Below, in pieces: positions 45,247 through 56,141 of a stretch of 64,000 nt of DNA (positions are counted from its first letter, which is position 1; every line of letters begins with the position of its first letter). This DNA is from CAVOXO01 sp963700425 (lineage in GTDB: Bacteria; Actinomycetota; Acidimicrobiia; Acidimicrobiales; Microtrichaceae). The translations under genes were made by a program, and so were the position numbers. Location: assembly GCA_963700425.1 (NCBI GenBank), contig CAVOXO010000001.1, positions 62,001 through 126,000 of the forward strand. The letters are read 5' to 3'. A model generated the notes under the pieces. It searched no databases, had not been told where the DNA came from, and saw nothing but the letters and a program-made list of their open reading frames with translations.

Positions 45247-45696
45247 GTGGCCACGTACACACCCAAGACATCCGAGATCGAACGCGAATGGCATGTCGTC
45301 GACGCCGAGGGCATGGTCCTCGGTCGGCTCGCGACCGAGGTCGCCCGCCTCCTCCGCGGCAAGCACAAGCCGATCTTCACGCCCCATCTCGACGTGGGTG
45401 ATCACGTGATCATCGTCAACGCCGACAAGGTCGTACTCACCCGTGGCAAGGCCGAGACGAAGTTGGTGTACCACCACACCGGCTATCCCGGTGGCATTCG
45501 GTCGACCACCTATGCCGACCGACTCGCCAAGGCTCCCGAAGACGCCGTTCGCCGCACCGTGCGCGGCATGCTGCCGAAGAACCGTCTCGGCCGGCAGATG
45601 CTCAGGAAGCTGAAGGTGTACGCCGGGCCAACCCATCCCCACACCGCACAGAAGCCGAAGGTCCTGACCGTCGAGCGCGCCCGCGCCCGAGCCTGA
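45247..45696 (+). CDS. rplM: 50S ribosomal protein L13
   Basis: 149 aa, GTG start with GAGAAGG upstream. [39 protein letters not shown] and [20 protein letters not shown] are typical. Confidence 0.97.
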   Translation: MATYTPKTSEIEREWHVVDAEGMVLGRLATEVARLLRGKHKPIFTPHLDVGDHVIIVNADKVVLTRGKAETKLVYHHTGYPGGIRSTTYADRLAKAPEDAVRRTVRGMLPKNRLGRQMLRKLKVYAGPTHPHTAQKPKVLTVERARARA

Positions 45697-45715
45697 GTCC
45701 CGGAGACACGCCAAG

Positions 45716-46108
45716 ATGACCAAGCCCCTCATCCAGACGACCGGTCGCCGCAAGCGTTCCGTGGCGCGAGTCCGCGTCCGGCCCGGCTCCGGAACCATCA
45801 CCGTCAACAAGCGTCCGCTCGACGACTACTTCCCCTCCAGCATGCACCGGATGCTCCTCTCGGAGCCGCTCAAGGTCGCCGAGGTCGACGATGCCTACGA
45901 CATCGATGCAACCATCCACGGTGGTGGCATCTCCGGCCAGGCCGGCGCCCTGCGTCTGGGCATCGCCCGGGCCCTGATCGCGATCGACGAAGAGCTCCGT
46001 CCGGCTCAGAAGAAGGCCGGATTCCTCACGCGCGACAGCCGCGAGAAGGAATCGAAGAAGTACGGCCTCAAGAAGGCCCGCAAAGCTCCTCAGTACTCCA
46101 AGCGCTGA
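45716..46108 (+). CDS. rpsI: 30S ribosomal protein S9
   Basis: 130 aa. [20 protein letters not shown] at the start, [19 protein letters not shown] in the middle, and the C-terminal [11 protein letters not shown] that reaches the P-site tRNA. Ten bases before glmM. Confidence 0.97.
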   Translation: MTKPLIQTTGRRKRSVARVRVRPGSGTITVNKRPLDDYFPSSMHRMLLSEPLKVAEVDDAYDIDATIHGGGISGQAGALRLGIARALIAIDEELRPAQKKAGFLTRDSREKESKKYGLKKARKAPQYSKR

Positions 46109-46118
46109 GCGGTCTCCC

Positions 46119-47447
46119 GTGCGCTTCGGAACCGATGGCGTCCGGGGCGTCGCGAATCGGGATGTCACCCCCGAGCTCGCCCTTGCCGTCGGCAGGGCTG
46201 CGGCGCTACGACTCGGTGGCCCGACTCTGCTCATCGGGCGGGATACCCGACGGTCCGGTCCGATGATCGAGGCCGCGGTGGCGGCCGGTGCCGCCTCGTG
46301 CGGAGTCGACGTGGTGACTCTCGGCGTGATCCCCACGCCCGGGGTCGCCTACCTGTCCGACGAGCTGGGCGCGCCCGCCGCGATGATCTCCGCTTCGCAC
46401 AACCCCTTCGGCGACAACGGCATCAAGCTGTTCGCCCGTGGCGGCTCGAAGCTCGATGACGACCTCCAGAACGAGGTCGAAGCGACGTTGCTGGCCATCT
46501 CGCGGGGAGAACTCGACCTCGACATGCCGGTCGATGGGGCCGTCGGTTCGGTCGAACCCGATCCCTCGCTCATCAGCCGATATCGATCGCACCTGGCCGC
46601 CGTGCTCGACGGCCGCCGGCTCGATGGCCTCGAGGTCGTGCTCGACTGCGCCCACGGAGCGGCCAGTGGCCTGGCTGCGGACATCTTCGAGTCGTCGGGT
46701 GCCGCCGTCGAGGCCATCTGCGTCGAGCCCGACGGGATCAACATCAACGAGGGGTGCGGCTCGACCCACATGGGTGCCCTGGCCGACGCCGTGACGTCCC
46801 GCGGCGCCGACGTGGGATTCGCCTACGACGGCGATGCCGACCGGGTGCTGGCAGTGGATCGCCGGGGGCGGGTCATCGACGGTGACCAACTGATGGCCAT
46901 CTGCGCCATCGACATGTCGGGGCGCGGCACTCTCGAACAGGGGACCGTCGTGGTGACGGTGATGACCAACCTCGGTTTTCGGCAGGGCATGGAGCGGGCC
47001 GGTGTGAAGGTGGTCGAGACCAACGTCGGCGACCGCCATGTTCTCGCGGCTCTCGACGCCGGTGGGCTCAGCCTCGGCGGAGAGCAGTCGGGCCACCTCG
47101 TCTTCCGGGACCACGCGACGACGGGGGACGGCATTCTGGCCTCGTTGCTCGTGTCGGACCTGCTCGTGCGCAGCGGCACTCCGATCGATCTCCTCGCCGA
47201 TGGCGCGATGACGAGGCTCCCGCAGCTGCTCGTCAACGTGGGAGTCGACTCCCCGATGCCCGACGTGGCCGATCGCCTGGCCGAGGTGCTCGACGTCGAG
47301 CGTCGTGCTCTCGGCGACAGCGGCCGGATTCTGGTCCGCCCGAGCGGCACCGAGCCGGTCGTTCGGGTGATGGTCGAGGCGCCCGATGACGCGGCGGCTG
47401 CGGCGGTCGCTTCTCGTTTGTGCGAGGCGGTCAATACACTTCGATAG
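46119..47447 (+). CDS. glmM: Phosphoglucosamine mutase
   Basis: 442 aa; converts glucosamine-6-phosphate to glucosamine-1-phosphate for UDP-GlcNAc. FGTDGVRGVAN at the start, phospho-serine loop ISASHNPFGDNGIK (Ser93), metal loop AYDGDADRVLAVD, sugar loop GGEQSGHLVF and phosphate-binding RPSGTEPVVRVMVE. GTG start. The product of the next gene would supply its substrate. Confidence 0.96.
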   Translation: MRFGTDGVRGVANRDVTPELALAVGRAAALRLGGPTLLIGRDTRRSGPMIEAAVAAGAASCGVDVVTLGVIPTPGVAYLSDELGAPAAMISASHNPFGDNGIKLFARGGSKLDDDLQNEVEATLLAISRGELDLDMPVDGAVGSVEPDPSLISRYRSHLAAVLDGRRLDGLEVVLDCAHGAASGLAADIFESSGAAVEAICVEPDGININEGCGSTHMGALADAVTSRGADVGFAYDGDADRVLAVDRRGRVIDGDQLMAICAIDMSGRGTLEQGTVVVTVMTNLGFRQGMERAGVKVVETNVGDRHVLAALDAGGLSLGGEQSGHLVFRDHATTGDGILASLLVSDLLVRSGTPIDLLADGAMTRLPQLLVNVGVDSPMPDVADRLAEVLDVERRALGDSGRILVRPSGTEPVVRVMVEAPDDAAAAAVASRLCEAVNTLR

Positions 47448-47486
47448 GTCGGACACCCGTCCGACGATGTGATGGGAGTACCGGAG

Positions 47487-50400
47487 ATGTGCGGGATCAT
47501 TGCGATCGTTCGCAGGACAATCGACGTCGATCCCCTCTCGGCGGAGTCGGTGGTCGCTCCTCTCGACGCGGCGCGGGCCGAACTCCGGTCGATCGACGCT
47601 GATGCATCGCTCACCGCCCGGCTGAACGCGGCCTCGTCCTCGCTGGAGGCCTCCGACGGCGCGCTCCGGACCATGGCCGGGGTCCTGGCGCTCCACGGTG
47701 ACCCCCTGCTCGTCGCCCGGGTCGCGGAGCGCATCGCCGAATGCTCCGACGCCGTCGCCCGCACCGAGGAATCGCTCGACGGTGGACACATCGACACGAC
47801 CCCTGCGGAGCTCGAGGCGCTCAATGCGGCTCTGATCCGCCTCAAGGACGCCGTGTGGGCGATCGAGCACGACAGGCTCCGCGTTCCTGTCGGCATCGCC
47901 GAGCTCGGGGGCTCCGACGCCACACCTTCGGGCATCGGCGCGCTGTTCAGTGTCCACCAGGCTCTCTCTGCGCTCGACCGGTTGGAGGTACGGGGTCGCG
48001 ATTCCGCGGGCATCGAGATCATCGTCTCGGGTCACGGCCTCGACCTGGACGCGTCGATGCTCGACGGCCGATCCGACCCCACGTTCTCCGCCCGGTCGGT
48101 TCGTGTCGCCCACGACAACCTCGTCTTCGTCTACAAGGCCGCGTTCGAGATCGGTGAACTGGGTGACAACACCGCCGAGCTCCGTCGTCAGATCAGAGAT
48201 GACGAACTCCTGGCAGCCGCGCTCGTGGCACCGACCGCCAGGGCGGTCGTCCTCGGCCACACCCGATGGGCGTCGGTCGGGATCATCTCCGAACCCAACG
48301 CCCATCCCCAGAGCTCCGAGGAGTCCGGTCGCGAGACCCCCCATCTCGTCACCGCGGTTCTGAACGGCGACGTCGACAACCATTCGGACCTGGTGTCGAT
48401 CGAGAACCTGGTCATCCCCGACGGGATCACGACCGACGCGAAGGTGATTCCCGCCCTCATGGCACGGCACCTCGATTCCGGTGGGTCCACCGCCGAGGCG
48501 TTCCGCGAGACCGTCGCAGCCCTCGAGGGTTCCGTGGCGATCGCAGCCCATTCGATGGCGGATCCGTCGACCCTGATGCTGGCCCTACGAGGCAGCGGGC
48601 AGGCGTTGTACGTCGGTCTCGCCGCCGATGCGTTCATCGTGGCATCGGAGCCCTACGGGGTGGTGGAGGAGACGTCGACGTACCTGCGGATGGACGGGGA
48701 GACGCCGTCGAACTCCGACAACGAATCGGCCAGCCGTGGCCAGATCTTCGAGCTTCGAGCCGACGGGGCGGGTGACCTGAGCGGTGTGACCCGCTGGAGC
48801 TACGACGGCACCGAACTCCCCGTGTCCGACGACGAGGTGGTCACGGCACAGATCACCACCAGGGACATCGACCGGGGCGACTACCCGCATTTCCTGCTCA
48901 AGGAGATCTCCGACTCTCCCGGATCGTTCCGCAAGACGCTGCGGGGCAAACTCGTCGACGGACCGTCCGGATCGATGGCCGTCAACGTCGGCCCCGAGAC
49001 GCTCCCCGACGTCATCGCCTCCCGCCTCAGCGCGGGCGAGATCACCAGGATCATGGTGATCGGTCAGGGCACCGCAGCGGTCGCCGGGCAATCCCTCGCG
49101 TTGTTGTTGGGCGACCTCGTCGCCGATACGAACATCGCCGTCGAGGCCGTCCCCGCCACCGAGCTGTCGGGCTTCCGGTTGCGAGCCGACATGTCCGACA
49201 CGCTGGTCATCGCCATCAGCCAGTCCGGTACGACGACCGACACCAACAGGACCGTCGATCTGATCCGCTCGCGGGGCACCGCGGTCATCGCGATCGTGAA
49301 TCGGCGCAACAGTGATCTGTGCGACAAGTCCGACGGTGTGTTGTACACCTCGGACGGCCGCGACGTGGAGATGAGCGTCGCGTCGACCAAGGCGTTCTAC
49401 GCGCAGATCGCCGCGGGGGTCGTGCTCGCCCATGCCATCGCTGATCGCATCGCAGGAGCTCGGCAGAGCGATGATCCACGATCCCAGGAGCTGCTCGTCG
49501 CACTGGGAGAGCTCCCGGACCGAATGCGGGACACCCTGTCGCGGCGGGAGGCGATTGCGGCGGCGGCCCAACGGTTCTGCCCCTCCCGGCGGTACTGGGC
49601 GATCGTCGGCAACGGTCCGAACCAGATCGCGGCGCGGGAGTTGCGGATCAAGCTCTCGGAGCTCTGCTACAAGTCGATCGCGTGCGATGCCACCGAGGAC
49701 AAGAAGCACATCGACCTGTCCTCGGAGCCGCTGATCCTGGTGTGCGCCGCGGGCCTGGTCGGCTCGACCGCCGACGATGTCGGCAAGGAGGTGGCGATCT
49801 TCCGTGCGCACAAGGCGGCACCGATCGTGATCGCCACGGACGGTGCCTCCTCGTTCTCCTCGGCGCTGTCGGTGCTGTCGGTGCCTCCCACACATCCTCA
49901 GCTGGCGTTCGTGCTCTCGGCCATGGTGGGCCACCTGTTCGGCTACGAGGCCGCACTGGCCATCGATGCCCAGGCTCGGCCGCTGCGTGAGATCCGTGCC
50001 GCCATCGAGGAGGCGGGCCGAACGATGAACCTGCCCGATTCCCGGCGCGACTCGCGCGAACTGCTGGGGTCGCTGGCCCTACGTTTCGTGGCGCCGAGCG
50101 ACTCGTTCCTGGCGGGACTCAGGGCGGGCGACTACGACGGCCATCTCGAAGCGGGCACCGCCGTGCGGGTGTCGTCCCTGCTCCGGTATGCACTCGGTGT
50201 CAGCGCTCTCGATTCGTATCAGATCGAATTCGGCAAGATCGGCACCCCCGGTGTCGTGCTGGACGACCTCGACCTCCGCCCTCACGGCGTCGATCGAACA
50301 GCTCACCCGGCCCGTCGACGCCATCAAACACCAGGCGAAGACGGTGCACGGTCGGGATCTCCCGGAGCGACGAGTCGCTGCTGTTGGTGCCGTTGGTCCA

Positions 50401-50935
50401 GGCCACACTCGACGCGGGGGCGCCCAGGGACAGGTTGGCCTATTCGACGCTCCGTTCGTTGGCCGATCTCGACCCGGCGATCGAGGAGGTCGCCGGCTAC
50501 ACCCGCTACAGGGTGGAGGACTGCACACCTGACGACGGATCGGCCGTGGTGATCGACCGCGGGGGCATCGCCCTCGGGCTGGAATCGCGGACCGACCGGG
50601 ATGCACGTCTGCGGGGAACGAAGCACCTGGTGGCCCGGGAGCGGGAGCTCATGGTGGCCCGTGGGCGCAAGGACGGTCGCATGGTGCTGATCGTCCCCGA
50701 GATCAAGGACCAGCAGACCACCGGTCTCACCCTGCTGCACCTGCGCCTCACCGACCGGCTTCCAACGGCCACGATGCGGGGGGTGCTCCAGGGCTACCGG
50801 CGCCGGTACCAGGCATTGCGCGATGCCGTCACCGAGACCGAGGATCACTTCCGCGACGAACTGCTCGCCGACCAGGACGTCGGGGAGATGCTGTGCCTAC
50901 CGATCCTGGAGCTGGCCGAGCGGTGGCGGAGCTGA
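47487..50935 (+). CDS. Giant GlmS-like glutamine amidotransferase/SIS protein, two apparent frameshifts
   Basis: About 1148 aa after correction, nearly twice normal GlmS. Starts MCGIIAIV with the nucleophile Cys2. About 145 helical residues are inserted before the usual LEVRGRDSAGIE (normally near residue 20, here near 167). The rest of the glutaminase is intact: LGHTRWASVGIISEPNAHPQ, LNGDVDNHSDL and TTDAKVIPALM. SIS domain 1 has VIGQGTAAVAGQS, AISQSGTTTDTNR and MSVASTKAFYAQI. SIS domain 2 has GNGPNQIAARELRIKLSEL and a retained His (EDKKHIDL). About 250 extra C-terminal residues follow. Frames meet near 50271 (extra G) and 50347 (extra C). Next to glmM, so it very likely makes glucosamine-6-phosphate; I leave the symbol blank because the length and insert set it apart. 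Confidence 0.85.
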
Positions 50936-51315
50936 CCCACCGGGCCGTGGGAATCGATCTGGCTCCCGTGGACCGGATCCGACGGGCCATCGACGAGACG
51001 CCGGGGTTCGCCGAGCGTTGCTTCACGCCGTCGGAGCGGGAGGTCTGCGAGGCCCGTCGCGATCCTGCGGAGTGTTTCGCCGCCAGGTGGGCCGCCAAGG
51101 AAGCCGTTCTGAAATGCCTCGGGGGAGGCATCCCGGGATTCGATCTCCACGACATCGACGTCGTCACCGGGGCCGACGGGGCCCCGTCGGTGACCGTGAG
51201 CGGTCGGGTGGCCGATCGGGCGGCGGAACGGGGGATCAGCGAGTGGTTGATCTCGCTGAGCCACACCGCCGACGCGGCCATCGCCATCGCCATCGGACTG
51301 GGCGTCGCCTCGTGA
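50923..51315 (+). CDS. acpS: Holo-[acyl-carrier-protein] synthase
   Basis: 130 aa; transfers phosphopantetheine from CoA to ACP. AVGIDLAPVDRIRRAI holds the Mg-binding Asp, and FAARWAAKEAVLKCLGGG is the second motif; LSLSHT-type end (WLISLSHTADAAIAI). GTG start at 50923 overlaps the end of the GlmS-like gene by 13 bases and its own stop overlaps the next start. Confidence 0.93.
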   Translation: MAELTHRAVGIDLAPVDRIRRAIDETPGFAERCFTPSEREVCEARRDPAECFAARWAAKEAVLKCLGGGIPGFDLHDIDVVTGADGAPSVTVSGRVADRAAERGISEWLISLSHTADAAIAIAIGLGVAS

Positions 51316-52692
51316 TCCCGATCGTGACCCCGCACGAGATGGCCGCCATCGATGCTGCCGCGCCCGAGGGGACCGACGTCCTCGTCGAGCGAGCCGGCGC
51401 TGCGGTGGCGAGGGAAGCCGTTCAGATGATGGGGGGGACGTACGGGAGGCGGGTGGTCGTCGTGTGCGGCCCGGGCAACAACGGTGCTGACGGCCGGGTG
51501 GCGGCTCGGCGGCTGTCCGAACGCGGCGTCGGGGTTCGCCTGGTCGACGCCCGCGACGCGCCACCGGTGCTCCCCCACGCGGACCTCGTGATCGATGCGG
51601 CGTACGGCACGGGTCTCAGGGATTCGTACCGTCCGCCGTCGACGGGGGATTCAGCGGTCCTGTCCGTTGACATACCCAGTGGGGTGTCGGGTCATGACGG
51701 TTCGGTCGCGGACGACTCGTTCAGGGCCGATGTCACCGTGACCTTCGCTGCGCTGAAGCCGGGGCTGCTGATGGGTCAGGGGCCGCTGCGCAGCGGCCGG
51801 CTGGTCGTCGTGGACATCGGCCTGGACACCCGGTCCGCTTCCGCTCACCTCGTCGACGTCGCGGATGTGGCGAGTTGGTGGCCCGCGCCCGACCGCGAGG
51901 TGCACAAGTGGGACGCCGCGGTGTGGGTGATCGCCGGATCTCCGGGGATGGAGGGGGCGGCCGGCCTCGCCGTGCCGCGGCGCGCAGGGCGCGGGCGCAG
52001 GGTATGTCCGGCTGTCGGTTCCCGACGCCGGCGCCTCGTCGCCGGTGGTGCCACCCGAGGCGGTGCGGGTCGCCGTCGAGTCAGCACGCATGGCGAGCCA
52101 GGTGGACCGCGACGTGGGTCGCTTCGGGTCGCTGGTCGTGGGCCCCGGGCTCGGCGCCGTCGGCCGTTCGGACTCCGTGACCGAACTCGTCGCCACCGCT
52201 CCGACCCCGATGGTCGTCGACGGGGACGCCCTCGGGGACGGGTGGGCGGCGCACCGCCCCGACCCGACCGCGGGGATCCGCGTCTACACACCCCACGACG
52301 GCGAGTACCGCCGGGGTACCGGAGCCGCACCCGGTGCCGATCGGATCGCCGCGGCTCGATCGGCCGCGGCGTCGGTCGGGGGGGTCGTGCTGCTCAAGGG
52401 CGCGACGACCGTGATCGCGGATCGGTCGGGCCGAGCGCTCGTGGTGACCGAGGGCGACCAGCGTCTGGCAACAGCGGGCTCCGGTGACGTGTTGTCCGGA
52501 GTGATCGGAGCACTCCTGGCTCGGGGGCTCGGCGGTTCGCACGCCGCCGCCGCGGGTGCCTTCGTCCACGGCTGGGCCGGTCTGAGGTGCCCAGCGGTGG
52601 GGGCGACCGCGTCCACGATCGCCGGCGAAGTTCCTCGGGCTGCGAGCGCAGTGGCCGCCGGCGGTCGCGACGGGGGGGCGATCGGCCGGTGA
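51312..52692 (+). CDS. nnr: Bifunctional NAD(P)H-hydrate epimerase/dehydratase, one apparent frameshift
   Basis: About 459 aa after removing one G at 51987-51989. The N-terminal epimerase (YjeF-N) has VVVVCGPGNNGADGRVAARR, DAAYGTGL and SVDIPSGVSGHDG. The C-terminal ADP-dependent dehydratase (YjeF-C) has VVGPGLGAVGRSD, YTPHDGEYRR, VLLKGATTVIAD and TAGSGDVLSGVIGALLARG. It repairs damaged NAD(P)H hydrates. GTGA overlap with acpS and overlap with alr: the acpS-nnr-alr order is typical of actinobacteria. Confidence 0.93.
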
Positions 52693-53789
52693 TGCGACCG
52701 ACTCGGGCCGTCGTCGACGATGCGGCCATCTCGGACAACGTGGCGGCGCTCGTCTCTCTGGCCGCGCCGGCCCGACTCAGCGCGGTGGTGAAGGCCGACG
52801 GATACGGACACGGGGCGGTGAGGGCCGCTCGCGCTGCGCTCGCCGGTGGTGCCGACTTCCTGGCGGTGGCCCTGGTCGAGGAAGCACTCGAGCTACGACG
52901 AGCGGGACTCGACGCCCCGATCCTCGTGTTGTCCCAGCCGCCGACCGGTGCCGTCGCCGCCGCGGTGCGCTCTGACGTATCGGTGTGCATCGACACCGAG
53001 GCGGGCGCCGCCGCGGTCGCGGCCGCAGCGTCGGTGGAACGGCCGGCCCGGGTCCACGTGAAGGTCAACACCGGTATGAATCGGGTGGGAGCCCACCCGG
53101 ATCTGGCCGTGGACCTGGCGGAGGGTCTGTCCCGCCTCCCCGATGTGCACCTCGAAGGCGTGTGGACACACTTCTCGGTCGCGGATCAACCCGACGACCC
53201 CGAGACCGGCTGTCAGATCGAGCGATTCGATGCGGTACTGGCCCGGCTCGAGACTCGGGGGGTCCGGCCCGAGATCGTGCACGCCTCCAATTCCGCCGGC
53301 CTTCTGTGCCACCCGAGGGCTCGATACGACATGGTTCGATGCGGCATCACCATCTACGGGATCCCCCCCGCTCCGACGATCGATGCTCCGGTCCGAGCGG
53401 CGATGACGCTCGTCTCGGCGGTGTCGCACGTGGCTGCGTTGAATCCGCGGGACACGGTGAGCTACGGACGGAGATGGACGGCGTCCGCGCCGACGACCGT
53501 GGTCACGGTTCCGATCGGGTACGCCGACGGCATTCGGCGGGATTCGGGGCTCGCCGGGGCGATGGTGCTCATCGGGGGCCGTCGACGCCCGATCGTGGGC
53601 ACGGTGACCATGGACCAGTTGATGGTCGACGTCGGCGATGATCCCGTGGAGGTGGGCGACGAGGTGGTGCTCATCGGCAGGCAGGGCCACGAGGAGATCA
53701 CGGCGAGCGACTGGGCCGAACATCTCGGCACGATCGGCTACGAGGTCGTCTGTGCGATCGGGCGTCGGGTACCGCGGAGCCGCACGTGA
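52692..53789 (+). CDS. alr: Alanine racemase
   Basis: 365 aa PLP enzyme making D-alanine for peptidoglycan. PLP Lys in SAVVKADGYGHGAV, VHVKVNTGMNRVGAHP, HASNSAGLL, MVRCGITIYG and the catalytic Tyr in NPRDTVSYGRRW. Start at ATG 52692 (or GTG one codon before) overlaps the nnr stop. Confidence 0.95.
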   Translation: MRPTRAVVDDAAISDNVAALVSLAAPARLSAVVKADGYGHGAVRAARAALAGGADFLAVALVEEALELRRAGLDAPILVLSQPPTGAVAAAVRSDVSVCIDTEAGAAAVAAAASVERPARVHVKVNTGMNRVGAHPDLAVDLAEGLSRLPDVHLEGVWTHFSVADQPDDPETGCQIERFDAVLARLETRGVRPEIVHASNSAGLLCHPRARYDMVRCGITIYGIPPAPTIDAPVRAAMTLVSAVSHVAALNPRDTVSYGRRWTASAPTTVVTVPIGYADGIRRDSGLAGAMVLIGGRRRPIVGTVTMDQLMVDVGDDPVEVGDEVVLIGRQGHEEITASDWAEHLGTIGYEVVCAIGRRVPRSRT

Positions 53790-54643
53790 CCAGTCAGGAT
53801 CCGCGCGACGTTCCGCCGATCGAAGGGTGGCACCGTCTCCTCGACGGACGGGTCGCGGTCGTGAGCGGGGGAGGGGCTGGTATCGGTGGTGCGGTCAGCC
53901 GGCTCTTCGCCGAGCACGGGGCCCACGTCGAGATCGCGGAGATCGATTCGGAGCGAGCCGAGAAGGTCGTCAGCGAGATCATCGGTGCAGGCGGATCGGC
54001 GCGGGCTCATGTGATCGACGTTCGCCTCGACCGCGACGTCGCGCGTCTGGCCGCGGCGGTCATCGGGGACAGCGGGCCGCCCGCAGTTCTCGTCAACAAC
54101 GTGGGGGACTACAGGCCGCCCTCGGCCTTCGTCGACTCGACGCCGGCCAACTGGCGGGCGATGTACGACGTGAACCTCCACCACCAGCTGTCGATGACCC
54201 ACGCGTTCCTGGGCCCGATGATCGACAACGGCGGCGGGTCGATCGTCAACATCCATTCCGTCGAGGGGATGCGAGGCTTCCCCCTCGATCCGGTCTACGG
54301 CGCGATGAAGGCGGCGTCCGCCCACTTCACGACGTGCCTCGCCACGGGCTACGGACGTCATGGCATTCGAGCGAACGGCATCGGCCCGGACCTGATCCAG
54401 ACGCCTCAGGTCGACTATCTCGCCGGATCCGGACGGAGCGACGGCCTCTGGGAGTCCTGGGCCCCGGTCGGGAGGGTCGGATGGCCGATCGATGTGGCGC
54501 GGGTCGCTCTCTTCCTCGCCAGCGATCTCTCCGCGTTCGTCACGGGTCAGAACATCGCCGTCGACGGTGGAACCTCGGCGGGTGGGGGATGGTTCTATTC
54601 GCCCGATGCCCAGCGATTCGTCAATCGTCCGAGGAATCTCTGA
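53786..54643 (+). CDS. SDR family oxidoreductase
   Basis: 285 aa, GTG start overlapping the alr stop. Cofactor loop VSGGGAGIGGAVSRL, acidic residue after the second strand (AEIDSERA), VLVNNVGDY, catalytic Ser (NIHSVEGM) and Tyr-Lys (PVYGAMKAA), VDGGTSAGGG at the end. The first 17 residues are an extension. Substrate unknown. The 3' end overlaps the convergent LLM gene by 23 bases. Confidence 0.88.
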   Translation: MTSQDPRDVPPIEGWHRLLDGRVAVVSGGGAGIGGAVSRLFAEHGAHVEIAEIDSERAEKVVSEIIGAGGSARAHVIDVRLDRDVARLAAAVIGDSGPPAVLVNNVGDYRPPSAFVDSTPANWRAMYDVNLHHQLSMTHAFLGPMIDNGGGSIVNIHSVEGMRGFPLDPVYGAMKAASAHFTTCLATGYGRHGIRANGIGPDLIQTPQVDYLAGSGRSDGLWESWAPVGRVGWPIDVARVALFLASDLSAFVTGQNIAVDGGTSAGGGWFYSPDAQRFVNRPRNL

Positions 54644-55607
54644 CCGTCGAGCTGTCCCGTCCGACGGCCGACCGGAACGCCTCGACCACCGTCGAGAGTC
54701 GCTCGACGGCTGCGTCGTGATCGGCGGGGATGTCGACGCGGGCCGAGAAGTCCGTGACCCCGCCCGCGACGAGAGGCGGGACCCCGTCCATCGTCGCTGC
54801 GAGGTCGATCGACCCTCCAGCATCGCGGACGATGGGGAGAGAACCCGCCACGCCGAACGACTCCATGGTGCGCCCCGCCCGTTCGAACGCCGGACGCAGA
54901 CGGTCGAGGCCGGCCACGGGGTCTCGAGCGTCGGCTCCCCAGGGAATCCAGCCGGATCCGAATCGCACGATGCGGTCGATCACCCGTTGATGGAGGGTCC
55001 CGCTGACCCAGATCGGGACGCCGTCGCTCCGGAGCGGCTTCGGCATGGCGTGGATTCCCTCGAAGCGGACGGTCTCATTGTCGATCGAGGCCACGGGTTC
55101 GACCCAGAGGGCGGTGAGCGTGGCGAGGGTGTCGTCGAGGATCGCACCCCGGCGGCCGTAGTCGAGGCCGCAGGCCTCGTACTCCTCGCGTTGCCAACCC
55201 ACTCCGACGCCTGCATCGACCCGCCCACCCGACAACACATCGAGGGTCGCCAGCTGCTTGGCGAGGACCGCCGGCCTCCGCAGCGCGGCGAGGAGGACCG
55301 CGGTCTGCAACCGGACATGACGCGTCATCCCGGCGACCATCGAGAGCACGGTGATCGGCTCGAGCCAGTGGCCGTCGGGCCCCGTCGGTTGGGTCGCCCC
55401 TGCGCTCCCGCCCCGCGCCGGATCGGAGTAGGCATCGAGGTGATCACCGAACGCGACGTGATCGGAGACCACCACTCGATCGATGCCGGCGGCATCCGCG
55501 GCCCTCGCCCTGACGAGGAGCGGCTCCCAGGAGGGAGGGGCGTCGGGAGCGAAGTTGCGGAGGTGGATGGAGATCGTCGGAGACGTGGGCGTCACGGTGG
55601 CGGTCAC
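54621..55607 (-). CDS. LLM-class flavin (probably F420)-dependent oxidoreductase
   Basis: 328 aa luciferase-like TIM barrel. GIDRVVVSDHVAFGDH near the start, LLAALRRPAVLAKQLATLDV, the family hallmark GRVDAGVGVGWQREEYEACG, and VPIWVSGTLHQRVIDRI. Actinobacterial members mostly use coenzyme F420. Substrate unknown. Convergent with the SDR gene. Confidence 0.88.
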   Translation of the reverse strand: MTATVTPTSPTISIHLRNFAPDAPPSWEPLLVRARAADAAGIDRVVVSDHVAFGDHLDAYSDPARGGSAGATQPTGPDGHWLEPITVLSMVAGMTRHVRLQTAVLLAALRRPAVLAKQLATLDVLSGGRVDAGVGVGWQREEYEACGLDYGRRGAILDDTLATLTALWVEPVASIDNETVRFEGIHAMPKPLRSDGVPIWVSGTLHQRVIDRIVRFGSGWIPWGADARDPVAGLDRLRPAFERAGRTMESFGVAGSLPIVRDAGGSIDLAATMDGVPPLVAGGVTDFSARVDIPADHDAAVERLSTVVEAFRSAVGRDSSTVRDSSDD

Positions 55608-55679
55608 CTGCCCATCCTGGCAGTCCGCTCGACCTGTCGGCCGCCGGGCGACGAAGGACGGCGGGGCTCGGCGACGGAC

Positions 55680-56141
55680 TCAGGAATCCTTCGACCGGGT
55701 GTTGGGATCGACCCCGGGGTCGCCGCCCTCCGCGACGACGGTGAGTCGGTCCAGGTAGTGGACCCACCCGATGCGGTGTTCGTCGTCGGAGCCTCCCGGG
55801 AGCCCCCGGTGGATGAGCGTGACGACGGTGTCGCCGCCGTCTTCGGTCAGGTCGATGCTGACCGTCGAGGATCCCGGAGGAACGTGGGGGCTGTCCTCCC
55901 ACCCCCAGGTGAACGACACCTGACGCGGTCGGTCGACGACGAGGTAGGTGCCGACGGCGGTGTCGGCACCCGTCACGTTCAGGCGGAACAGGCCGCCCTC
56001 CCACGGTTCCACGTCGGCCTCCACGCCCATCCAGGCCATGAGTTTGTCGGGTTCGACGAGGTGATCGAAGATCGCGTCGGGCGGGGCGGAGATCCGAACC
56101 GACAGGGTGACGTCGCCGGCCGGTGGCGTGTCGTCGGTCAT
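55680..56141 (-). CDS. SRPBCC (AHSA1/CalC-type) domain protein
   Basis: 153 aa. START-like fold with RISAPPDAIFDHLVEPDKLM at the start, FRLNVTGADTAVGTYLVVDR, VSFTWGWEDSPHVPPGSSTV and WVHYLDRLTVVAEGG. The start at 56141 overlaps the stop of the ArsR gene (ATGA), a pairing very common for AHSA1 proteins with ArsR regulators. A ligand or chaperone-activating role cannot be told from sequence. Confidence 0.85.
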   Translation of the reverse strand: MTDDTPPAGDVTLSVRISAPPDAIFDHLVEPDKLMAWMGVEADVEPWEGGLFRLNVTGADTAVGTYLVVDRPRQVSFTWGWEDSPHVPPGSSTVSIDLTEDGGDTVVTLIHRGLPGGSDDEHRIGWVHYLDRLTVVAEGGDPGVDPNTRSKDS

